Part shown: positions 1 through 4,964 of the stretch, piece after piece
How positions within the stretch are numbered: position 1 is the first letter of the stretch
How the letters are laid out: the number at the start of each line of letters is the position of its first letter
Assembly: GCA_021798855.1 (NCBI GenBank)
Contig: JAJZBP010000156.1
Location: forward strand, 1 to 5,179
Reading direction: 5' to 3'
Length of the DNA stretch: 5,179 nucleotides
DNA from: Bacillota bacterium
GTDB taxonomy: Bacteria; Bacillota; Sulfobacillia; JAJZIM01; JAJZBP01
Notes under the pieces: model-generated
Told to the model about the DNA's origin: nothing
Seen by the model: only the letters and a program-made list of their open reading frames with translations
Databases searched by the model: none
Program-made: the position numbers and the translations under genes

Positions 1-569
1 CAGATGTGATGCTTTACCCGCGGGACGGCCATTATTTGGCCAGTGCTCTGACGGATGCCGGTGAACGGCTGCTGCAACCGTTCACCGGGGAGGCGGTATC
101 GCCCGGCGAGGCGGAGGCCGTGGCCGCCCATTTCTGCGGCAAGGAGACCGCCTTGGGAAGCGTCCTTTCGCTGGACGGTATCGCCGAGTCGCTGGACGGG
201 ATGTTCGAGCATCCCCTGTGGGAGGAAATGGCTGCGCGCTGCCTATCCTGCGGCATCTGCACCTTCACCTGTCCCACCTGTCACTGTTTTCAAATGACCG
301 ATGAAAACCGGGGGGAGGGCGGAGAACGGGTGCGCTGCTGGGATTCCTGCATGTTCCCGGACTTCACGCGCATGGCCGGTGGGCATAACCCGCGCGCGGC
401 CAAGTCGGCCCGGGTGCGGCAACGCTTCATGCACAAGCTCAACCACTTCGTGCGGCGTTGGGGCGAGTACCTGTGCGTCGGGTGCGGGCGTTGCGTGACC
501 ATGTGCCCGGTCGGGTTGCACATCCCCCAGGTTGTCCGCGACCTGAAGGGGGTGAAGGCCCTTGTCTGA
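1..569 (+). CDS. 4Fe-4S dicluster electron-transfer protein, HydB/AsrA-like (5' truncated by window edge)
   Basis: The reading frame is open to the left edge (first full codon GAT at 3-5), so the GTG and ATG at 6-11 are probably internal. Family members (sulfhydrogenase beta subunit HydB, anaerobic sulfite reductase subunit AsrA) are typically about 330-350 residues, and about 188 are seen here. Numbering from codon 6 as residue 1, there are two ferredoxin-type clusters: C79-x2-C82-x2-C85-x3-C89-P and C157-x2-C160-x2-C163-x3-C167-P. Between them lie further cysteines (C92, C94, C111, C115) and the family-typical stretches around WDSCMF and AGGHN. The likely role is a cytoplasmic wire carrying electrons between a flavin subunit and a catalytic partner. 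It overlaps the next gene by 8 bp, which implies one operon and translational coupling. Whether the partner is a hydrogenase, a sulfite reductase or an Hdr-type complex cannot be decided, because the upstream genes are not shown. The family assignment is firm; the substrate is unknown. Confidence 0.88.
   Translation, partial: DVMLYPRDGHYLASALTDAGERLLQPFTGEAVSPGEAEAVAAHFCGKETALGSVLSLDGIAESLDGMFEHPLWEEMAARCLSCGICTFTCPTCHCFQMTDENRGEGGERVRCWDSCMFPDFTRMAGGHNPRAAKSARVRQRFMHKLNHFVRRWGEYLCVGCGRCVTMCPVGLHIPQVVRDLKGVKALV
546..555 (+). promoter_or_regulatory. Shine-Dalgarno deciding the TTG start at 562
   Basis: AAGGGGGTGA differs at one base from the ideal anti-16S complement AAGGAGGTGA and ends 6 nt before the TTG. 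It lies inside the 3' end of the upstream coding region, as expected for coupled translation of overlapping genes. Confidence 0.75.
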
Positions 570-1404
570 GGCGGCGCTGAACAATCCCCTGATTCCCCTC
601 CTGGCCACGGTGCGTGCGGTGTATCCGGAAACCGAAGCGGCGGACGTGCGCAGTTTCCACGTCACCCTGGACGGCCGCGCCACCTTCTGGTTCCTGCCGG
701 GACAGTGCGCCATGCTGTCGGTGCTGGGAGTGGGGGAATCCATGATCTCCATCACCTCGTCGCCGACCCGCCCGGAATTCCTGCAGTTTTCCGTCAAGAA
801 CGCGGGCCGGGTGACCGGCGCCCTGCACGACCTGCGGGAGGGTGCCCGCATCGGCGTGCGCGGTCCCTACGGCAACCACTTTCCCCTGGACCTCCTGGCG
901 GGGAAAAACATCCTGTTCGTGGGCGGCGGGATCGGTCTGGCCCCTTTGCGCTCGCTGGTCGGCTACTGCCTGGACCACCGGGACGACTACGGGCGGGTGG
1001 ACATCGTGTACGGCGCCCGGTCACCCGCGGACCTTTGTTTCAAGACCGACATCTTCGAGCGGTGGCCGGCGGCCCAGGACACCTCGGTTCACGTGACCGT
1101 GGACCGGGGGGACGATGCCTGGCGGGGTTCCGTGGGCTTCGTGCCCGCCTTCCTCGAAAGTTTGGCCCCGTCCTCGGAAAACGCGGTGGCCGTCACCTGC
1201 GGCCCGCCGGTCATGATCAAGTTCGTGCTGGCGGCCTTGGCCAAGTTGGGTTTTCCCGACGATCGCGTCGTAACCACCCTGGAGTTGAAGATGCAATGCG
1301 GCGTCGGCATTTGTGGCCGTTGCAACATCGGCCCCAAGTACGTTTGTCTGGATGGGCCGGTCTTTACCGTGGCGGAATTGAAGAAACTGCCCCAGGAATT
1401 TTAA
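562..1404 (+). CDS. FAD/NAD(P)-binding [2Fe-2S] oxidoreductase subunit, HydG/AsrB-like
   Basis: This 280-residue protein resembles the gamma subunit of sulfhydrogenase, AsrB and the electron-transfer subunit of dihydroorotate dehydrogenase B. The N-terminal half is a ferredoxin-reductase-type FAD domain (PGQ at 47-49, SITSSP at 63-68, GPYGNHFP at 101-108). The NAD(P) domain follows, with GGGIGLAPLR at 121-130 and CGPPVM at 213-218. The C-terminus carries the DHODB-type [2Fe-2S] motif C246-x4-C251-x2-C254-x7-C262, followed by the family-typical LDGPVF. Length matches the family (about 270-290). The TTG start at 562 is chosen because a near-perfect Shine-Dalgarno sits 6 nt upstream, and the resulting protein begins just before the FAD domain. 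It overlaps the upstream 4Fe-4S gene, so the two proteins probably form one complex passing electrons between NAD(P)H and iron-sulfur clusters. No hydrogenase delta/alpha gene and no asrC follows, so a complete hydBGDA or asrABC operon is excluded on this side. An Hdr/Flx-type partner upstream is possible but is inference. Confidence 0.9.
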   Translation: MSEAALNNPLIPLLATVRAVYPETEAADVRSFHVTLDGRATFWFLPGQCAMLSVLGVGESMISITSSPTRPEFLQFSVKNAGRVTGALHDLREGARIGVRGPYGNHFPLDLLAGKNILFVGGGIGLAPLRSLVGYCLDHRDDYGRVDIVYGARSPADLCFKTDIFERWPAAQDTSVHVTVDRGDDAWRGSVGFVPAFLESLAPSSENAVAVTCGPPVMIKFVLAALAKLGFPDDRVVTTLELKMQCGVGICGRCNIGPKYVCLDGPVFTVAELKKLPQEF

Positions 1405-1546
1405 CCAGGAACTTTCGCGTTTTTTTGGTCGGGTCGTGAAGGGGCGGGCGCCGGGAACGGTCTCTTCGGCTATGCCGAGCAGGGGATCATCCACCGGTGG
1501 CGAATAAGGCAAAAAAGGCAAGGGGGCGGATGGCCGAGCAGGAAGC

Positions 1547-1554
1547 AAAGGGGG
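1547..1554 (+). promoter_or_regulatory. Shine-Dalgarno supporting the ATG at 1563
   Basis: AAAGGGGG stands 8 nt before ATG 1563. A competing purine run (AAGGGGG at 1520-1526) is only 3 nt before ATG 1530, and AGGGGA (1481-1486) is 10-11 nt before GTG 1497. The choice is therefore favoured but not certain. Confidence 0.5.
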
Positions 1555-1562
1555 TTTTGTCT

Positions 1563-3236
1563 ATGTTTGCCGAACTGGGAAAACCAGGTCCGGTGGAATT
1601 GCCGGCGGAAGGCCCGAACCTGGACGACTACGAAGCGGCCAGAGAGAACTTTCGGTTGCGGGTGCCCCAACGCTTCAATTTCGCCTCCGACGTGGTGGAC
1701 CGGTGGGCCGGTGATCCCGCGCGGCTGGCCATTTGGAGGGTCGACGGGGACGGAGGGGAAGAACGGGTGACCTTTGCCGCCTTGGCGGAGAACTCCCGCC
1801 GGTTTGCGGGCGCCCTCGCCGGGCTTGGGGTACGCAAAGGTGAGCCGGTGCTTCTTCTTTTGCCGCGGGTGACGGCTTGGTGGGAGGCGATCTTGGGCCT
1901 CCTGCGCCTCGGCGCCGTGCCCGTGCCCTGCACCACCCAGGCTTCGGCCAGGGACTTGGAGTTTCGCCTGCTGGCCACCGGAGCGCGGGCCGTCGTCACC
2001 GATCCGGAGAACGCCGCCAAGGTCGAGGAAGCGGCCGAGCGGACGCCGCTCTTGGACCACCGGATCATGGCCGGTGGCCGGCGAGACGGGTGGCTTTCCT
2101 ACGCGGAAATCATCCGGGCGGCGCCAACCACGTTCGTCTCCGACACCGCGCGGGACGATCCGGCCCTCCTTTACTTCACTTCGGGGACCACCGGCCATCC
2201 GAAAATGGTTCTCCACGACCACGCTTACCCGGCGGCCCACCTGGTGACGGGGCGCCTCTGGCTGGACCTGAAGCCTTCGGACCTGCACTGGAACATATCC
2301 GACACCGGTTGGGCCAAGGCCGCTTGGTCGAGCCTGTTTGGTCCCTGGAACTGCGGAGCGACCCTTTTTGTCGACGACGCCCGGGGCAAGTTCAATCCCG
2401 GGCGGGTCCTGGAACTGCTGGCCGCCCACCCGGTGACGACGCTTTGCGCGCCGCCCACCATCTACCGCATGCTGGTGCAAGAAGACCTCTCCAGGTATCG
2501 TTTCCGGGCTCTGCGTCACTGCGCCGGAGCCGGGGAGCCACTCAACCCGGAGGTCATCGAAACCTGGCGCAAAGCCACGGGGATCACCATTCGGGACGGT
2601 TACGGGCAGACCGAAACCGTGGCCATCGTGGCCAACTTCCCCTGCCTCCCGACCCGGCCGGGTTCCATGGGCAAACCGTCCCCCGGTTACCGGGTGGAGG
2701 TCATCAACGACCGGGGGGCCGTTCTGCCACCGGGTGGGGAGGGGGACATTGCCGTGCAGGTGCGGCCGGAATGGCCACCCGGCGTTTACCGGGACACCTG
2801 GGGCGACCCCGGCAGCGTGGAACGCCACCTGCGCGGCGACTGGTACGTGACCGGGGATCGGGGATACGTCGACGCGGACGGCTATTTCTGGTTCGTCGGG
2901 CGCGCCGACGACGTGATCATCTCCGCCGGCTACCGCATCGGACCGTTCGAGGTGGAGAGCGCCTTGGTGGAACACCCGGCCGTGGCGGAGGCGGCGGTGG
3001 TGGGGTCGCCGGATCCGGTGCGGGGGCAAATCATCAAAGCCTTCGTGGTTTTGGCCACGGGTCAGGCCCCTTCACCGGAACTCATCGCGACCCTGCAGGA
3101 CCACGTTCGGCGCGTCACCGCTCCATACAAGTACCCGCGGGAGATCGAATTCGTTGCGGAACTGCCCAAGACCATATCGGGGAAAATTCGGCGGATCGAC
3201 CTGCGGGAGGCCGAACGACGGAAGAAGGAGGCCTGA
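1563..3236 (+). CDS. AMP-forming acyl-CoA synthetase, medium-chain (ACSM-like) type
   Basis: This ANL-superfamily ligase activates a carboxylic acid with ATP to an acyl-adenylate and then an acyl-CoA. From the ATG at 1563 it is 557 residues, normal for the family. The motifs are complete: P-loop-like YFTSGTTGHPK at 204-214; SDTGWAKAAW at 246-255 followed by SLFGPW, typical of medium-chain/ACSM-type enzymes; YGQTE at 347-351; TGD at 430-432; hinge GRADDVI at 446-452; and C-terminal PKTISGK with the catalytic lysine at 541. The N-terminal pattern around NLDDYEAARENFRLRVPQRFNFASDVVDRWA also fits this subfamily. In-frame alternative starts are GTG 1497 and ATG 1530. I prefer 1563 because AAAGGGGG lies 8 nt upstream and the extra residues are lysine/arginine-rich and not typical of the family. 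The real substrate (medium-chain, branched-chain or aromatic acid) cannot be read from sequence. It lies 158 bp after the electron-transfer pair and converges with ypdA. Confidence 0.92.
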   Translation: MFAELGKPGPVELPAEGPNLDDYEAARENFRLRVPQRFNFASDVVDRWAGDPARLAIWRVDGDGGEERVTFAALAENSRRFAGALAGLGVRKGEPVLLLLPRVTAWWEAILGLLRLGAVPVPCTTQASARDLEFRLLATGARAVVTDPENAAKVEEAAERTPLLDHRIMAGGRRDGWLSYAEIIRAAPTTFVSDTARDDPALLYFTSGTTGHPKMVLHDHAYPAAHLVTGRLWLDLKPSDLHWNISDTGWAKAAWSSLFGPWNCGATLFVDDARGKFNPGRVLELLAAHPVTTLCAPPTIYRMLVQEDLSRYRFRALRHCAGAGEPLNPEVIETWRKATGITIRDGYGQTETVAIVANFPCLPTRPGSMGKPSPGYRVEVINDRGAVLPPGGEGDIAVQVRPEWPPGVYRDTWGDPGSVERHLRGDWYVTGDRGYVDADGYFWFVGRADDVIISAGYRIGPFEVESALVEHPAVAEAAVVGSPDPVRGQIIKAFVVLATGQAPSPELIATLQDHVRRVTAPYKYPREIEFVAELPKTISGKIRRIDLREAERRKKEA

Positions 3237-3256
3237 CGGGGCCGGGAAAACATCAA

Positions 3257-4243
3257 TCAACGCTCGAGGCGACGTTCAAGCAGGGCGGTCGCGATAAGGT
3301 TCCCGTGCAGCCGGCCGTTTTCGATGAAGATCTGGTTCTGGTCGTTGCCGGCGGCCAGGGTGCCGGCGATGAACAGTCCGGGGACGGTGGTTTCCATGGT
3401 CTGGGGATCGTGGACGGGGGCGCCGCTTTCCGGATCGAAGGCGGCGCCCAGACCGCGCAACAGGGACGGGTCCGGATGATACCCGGTCAGGGCGAAAACG
3501 AAGGAGTTGGGCAGATCCACCGGGCCGCCGGGGGTGGAAAGGGTGACCGAATCAGGGCCGATCGTCCTGAGTTCGCTTTGGAAGAAGCTCTTGATGGCCT
3601 GGTCGCGGAGCCGGTTCCTGATGTCCGGTTCCACCCAAGGCTTCAGCTTGGGACTGAGGGCCGCCTCCCGGTGGACCAGGGTGACCCTGGCCCCGTGCCG
3701 GTAAAGGTCGAGGGCCGCCTCCACGGCGGAATTGCCGCCGCCGACGACCAGGACGTCCCGTTGCCAGTAAGGATGAGCCTCGGTGTAATAGTGGGACAGC
3801 TTGGGTCCGTCCTCGGCGGGAATGGACAAGCGATTGGGGTTGTCGTAGTAGCCGGTGGCCAAAACCACGTGCCGGGCTTGCAGTTCACCCACCTCGCCGG
3901 ACGGGCCGGACGTCTCCAGGGAAAAGCCCCGACCGCCGTCCAGGCGGCGCAGTCCCGTGACTTTCGTGTTCTGACGGACGCCCAAGGCGAAATGCTCGGT
4001 GACCCTCCGGTAGTAAGCGAGGGCGGCACGGCGGTCCGGCTTTTCCTGGGCGCAAGGGAAGGGAATGCCGCCGATCTCCAAGAGGTCGGCGGAACTGAAG
4101 AAGACCAGGTTGGTGGGGAAGTGATAAACCGAGTTGGTCAAGCAGCCTTGATCCAGAACCAGGGTCGAAAAGCCGGCGCCCTGGGTGGCCAGACCGGCGG
4201 CCAAGCCGCAGGGACCGGCGCCGACGATCACGCATTCCGCCAA
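3257..4243 (-). CDS. ypdA: YpdA/Bdr-family FAD-dependent NAD(P)H oxidoreductase, putative bacillithiol-disulfide reductase
   Basis: This 328-residue two-dinucleotide-binding-domain flavoprotein is full length for YpdA. The N-terminal FAD site is VGAGPCG at 7-13, where C12 aligns with the cysteine reported as essential in Staphylococcus aureus YpdA (C14). Family signatures follow: CLTNSVYHFPTNLVFFSSADLLEIGGIPF within 34-62, LATGYYDNPN at 128-137, the NAD(P)H site VVGGGNSAVEAALDLYRHGARVTLVHR from 166, and a C-terminal FAD contact GLFIAGTLAAGNDQNQIF at 289-306. There is no thioredoxin-reductase CxxC pair, which separates it from TrxB. By family it would reduce oxidised bacillithiol with NADPH in the cytoplasm. 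No bacillithiol synthesis gene is in view, so the substrate is inferred. The start is TTG at 4243-4241, set by a good Shine-Dalgarno 6 nt upstream; the reading begins exactly at the FAD-binding strand. It is divergent from usp and convergent with the acyl-CoA synthetase (20 bp between stops). Confidence 0.9.
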   Translation of the reverse strand: MAECVIVGAGPCGLAAGLATQGAGFSTLVLDQGCLTNSVYHFPTNLVFFSSADLLEIGGIPFPCAQEKPDRRAALAYYRRVTEHFALGVRQNTKVTGLRRLDGGRGFSLETSGPSGEVGELQARHVVLATGYYDNPNRLSIPAEDGPKLSHYYTEAHPYWQRDVLVVGGGNSAVEAALDLYRHGARVTLVHREAALSPKLKPWVEPDIRNRLRDQAIKSFFQSELRTIGPDSVTLSTPGGPVDLPNSFVFALTGYHPDPSLLRGLGAAFDPESGAPVHDPQTMETTVPGLFIAGTLAAGNDQNQIFIENGRLHGNLIATALLERRLER

Positions 4244-4249
4244 TGGAGT

Positions 4250-4258
4250 CCACCTCTT
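4250..4258 (-). promoter_or_regulatory. Shine-Dalgarno deciding the TTG start of ypdA
   Basis: On the minus strand the site reads AAGAGGTGG and ends 6 nt before TTG (4243-4241). It is strongly complementary to the 16S rRNA 3' end, so TTG is accepted despite not being ATG. Confidence 0.7.
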
Positions 4259-4284
4259 TGCTTCCGGACGGTGTTGCCGGATTC

Positions 4285-4312
4285 TTTATTTTGTCTTTCC
4301 CAATGGTATAAT
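4285..4312 (+). promoter_or_regulatory. Extended -10 sigma-70/SigA-type promoter for usp
   Basis: TATAAT at 4307-4312 is a perfect -10 hexamer and is preceded by TG at 4304-4305, giving an extended -10 (TGGTATAAT). The -35 region is poor (TTTATT at 4285-4290, 16-nt spacer), as is common for extended -10 promoters. Transcription would start at about 4318-4320, roughly 28-30 nt before the usp ATG. The A/T-rich block from 4281 to 4316 stands out from the surrounding GC-rich DNA. Confidence 0.7.
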
Positions 4313-4331
4313 AAACAGGAGGACTTGTCCA
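4303..4331 (-). promoter_or_regulatory. Candidate ypdA promoter overlapping the usp -10 region
   Basis: Read on the minus strand, TGGACA (4331-4326, 5 of 6 to TTGACA) is followed after 17 nt by TACCAT (4308-4303, 4 of 6 to TATAAT). The predicted RNA start would be near 4296, giving a leader of about 50 nt before the TTG. The -10 is weak, so this is tentative. Its -10 overlaps the usp extended -10, which would make the two promoters mutually exclusive. Confidence 0.35.
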
Positions 4332-4347
4332 AGCGCGGGAAAGGGGC

Positions 4348-4791
4348 ATGAATTTGTTCAAGAAAATCCTGGTGGCCACGGATGGCTCCGACTACGGGAA
4401 GAAGGCGGTGGAGGTGGCGGCGGAAATGGCCGCGACGGCCAGCGGGGAACTGACGATTCTGACGGTCGTCCCCCCTTTGGTGGGACCGCAGGCGATGAAT
4501 TCGGCCGGTCTCATGCTGGATGAAGAGGTGGTGCAGGTGATCAGGGACAACTACTCCCAGATTCTGCATGAAGCCGGGGAGTCTTGCGCCAAGTGGGCGG
4601 TGCCCAAGGTGGAGACCAAGTTGGAGGCCGGGCCGGTGGCGCAGGTGATCGTTGCGCAGGCCGAACTGGGAAACTTCAACCTGATCGTGGTCGGGAGCCG
4701 TGGCCACAGCCAGGCCTACAGTGTCTTCTTGGGTAGCGTCAGCGACCGGGTCAACCACTTGGCGAAAACCAGCGTTTTGGTGGTGCGCTGA
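4348..4791 (+). CDS. Universal stress protein, UspA family, ATP-binding type
   Basis: This 147-residue single-domain protein is the usual length for the family. It opens with the typical first strand FKKILVATDGSDYG (4-17), where D12 is the conserved nucleotide-contacting aspartate. It ends with the ATP motif G116-x2-G119-x9-G129-S130, followed by VNHLAKTSVLVVR. The intact G-2x-G-9x-G-S/T motif places it with the ATP-binding (MJ0577-like) class rather than the non-ATP E. coli UspA class. Such proteins are cytoplasmic and usually dimeric, and act in stress or energy-limitation responses; no specific partner can be named. The start is ATG 4348, and no in-frame upstream start was found back to the promoter. 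Only a weak ribosome site (GGGA at 4337-4340, 7 nt away, running into AAGGGG) precedes it, while a perfect AGGAGG lies too far upstream at 4317-4322. It is probably monocistronic, transcribed from the extended -10 promoter and divergent from ypdA. Confidence 0.93.
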   Translation: MNLFKKILVATDGSDYGKKAVEVAAEMAATASGELTILTVVPPLVGPQAMNSAGLMLDEEVVQVIRDNYSQILHEAGESCAKWAVPKVETKLEAGPVAQVIVAQAELGNFNLIVVGSRGHSQAYSVFLGSVSDRVNHLAKTSVLVVR

Positions 4792-4815
4792 AAAAAGGCC
4801 GGGGGATGAGCCGGC
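4791..4815 (-). terminator. Possible minus-strand terminator abutting the usp stop codon
   Basis: Read leftward, GCCGG (4815-4811) pairs with CCGGC (4802-4798) across an 8-nt loop and is followed by C and then six T (4796-4791). That is the layout of a Rho-independent terminator for leftward transcription. The stem is only 5 bp, and no minus-strand gene lies just to the right, so it would act on antisense RNA. Confidence 0.25.
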
Positions 4816-4821
4816 AACCGA

Positions 4822-4850
4822 ACCGCCTCGCAGCGGGCGGTCAAGATTTT
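4822..4850 (+). terminator. Weak candidate terminator after usp
   Basis: ACCGCCT (4822-4828) pairs with GGGCGGT (4835-4841, one G-U pair) around a 6-nt loop. Only four T follow (4847-4850), after CAAGA. The stem is reasonable but the U-tract is poor and displaced. Confidence 0.3.
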
Positions 4851-4858
4851 GCCTGAGC

Positions 4859-4911
4859 GGAGCCGGCCCATTTCCCGGGAACGGACGGGGAATTTATTGA
4901 AGGCCGGCTTC
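4859..4911. repeat. Inverted repeat enclosing a 10-bp palindrome upstream of the phosphohexomutase promoter
   Basis: AGCCGGCC (4861-4868) is repeated in inverted form as GGCCGGCT (4902-4909). Allowing one G-T pair the arms extend to 4859-4868 and 4902-4911. The interval holds the perfect palindrome TTCCCGGGAA (4872-4881). The right arm ends one base before the TATAAT box. AGCCGGC also occurs once more at 4809-4815. It could be an operator region, or chance in GC-rich DNA. Confidence 0.35.
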
Positions 4912-4918
4912 CTATAAT
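4890..4918 (+). promoter_or_regulatory. Candidate promoter for the phosphomannomutase/phosphoglucomutase gene
   Basis: A perfect TATAAT lies at 4913-4918, 46 nt before the GTG start. At the usual 17-nt spacing the -35 would be GAATTT (4890-4895), a poor match; TTTATT at 4893-4898 is closer to a -35 but only 14 nt away. There is no TG extension. RNA would start near 4925. Confidence 0.5.
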
Positions 4919-4924
4919 GAAGAC

Positions 4925-4937
4925 GTCCCGCAGGGAC
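4925..4937 (+). other. Small stem-loop at the predicted 5' end of the phosphohexomutase mRNA
   Basis: GTCCC (4925-4929) and GGGAC (4933-4937) form a perfect 5-bp stem with a GCA loop, starting where transcription from the TATAAT box would begin. A stem at the very 5' end can protect an mRNA from 5'-end-dependent decay. It is too short and lacks a T-run to be a terminator. Confidence 0.35.
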
Positions 4938-4951
4938 AGCAAACCAAAAAC

Positions 4952-4957
4952 AGGGGG
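4952..4957 (+). promoter_or_regulatory. Shine-Dalgarno for the GTG start at 4965
   Basis: AGGGGG lies 7 nt before GTG 4965. It is the only good ribosome site near the beginning of the phosphohexomutase frame. Confidence 0.6.
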
Positions 4958-4964
4958 ATCGGTT

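Noticed and set aside
6..11. GTG/ATG at the left edge as the true start of the 4Fe-4S protein.
   Set aside because: The frame is open to the window edge, no ribosome site can be judged, and family proteins are about 150 residues longer at the N-terminus.
439..978. Minus-strand frames opposite the two electron-transfer genes (also 243-851).
   Set aside because: They contain no domain signature, and the + strand genes have intact cysteine and nucleotide-binding motifs in the same region.
1392..1427. Short direct repeat CCAGGAA (1392-1398, 1405-1411) and T7 run (1420-1426) as a terminator after the FAD/NAD gene.
   Set aside because: No stable stem precedes the T run, and a 7-nt direct repeat is within chance expectation.
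1470..3029. Minus-strand frame of 519 codons opposite the acyl-CoA synthetase.
   Set aside because: The composition is proline-, glycine- and arginine-rich with no recognisable motif, and it lies opposite a strongly supported gene. GC-rich genes often leave long antisense frames.
4263..4281. Inverted repeat TCCGG/CCGGA in the ypdA leader as an operator or riboswitch.
   Set aside because: The arms are only 5 bp around a 9-nt loop and cannot be extended. There is no resemblance to a known riboswitch and the leader is too short.
1877..4351. Very long open frame (824 codons) on the + strand across the acyl-CoA synthetase, the antisense of ypdA and the usp leader.
   Set aside because: It is out of frame with the acyl-CoA synthetase and antisense to ypdA, both of which show complete family motifs. 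Its translation is low-complexity, rich in glycine and arginine, as expected for a GC-rich shadow frame.
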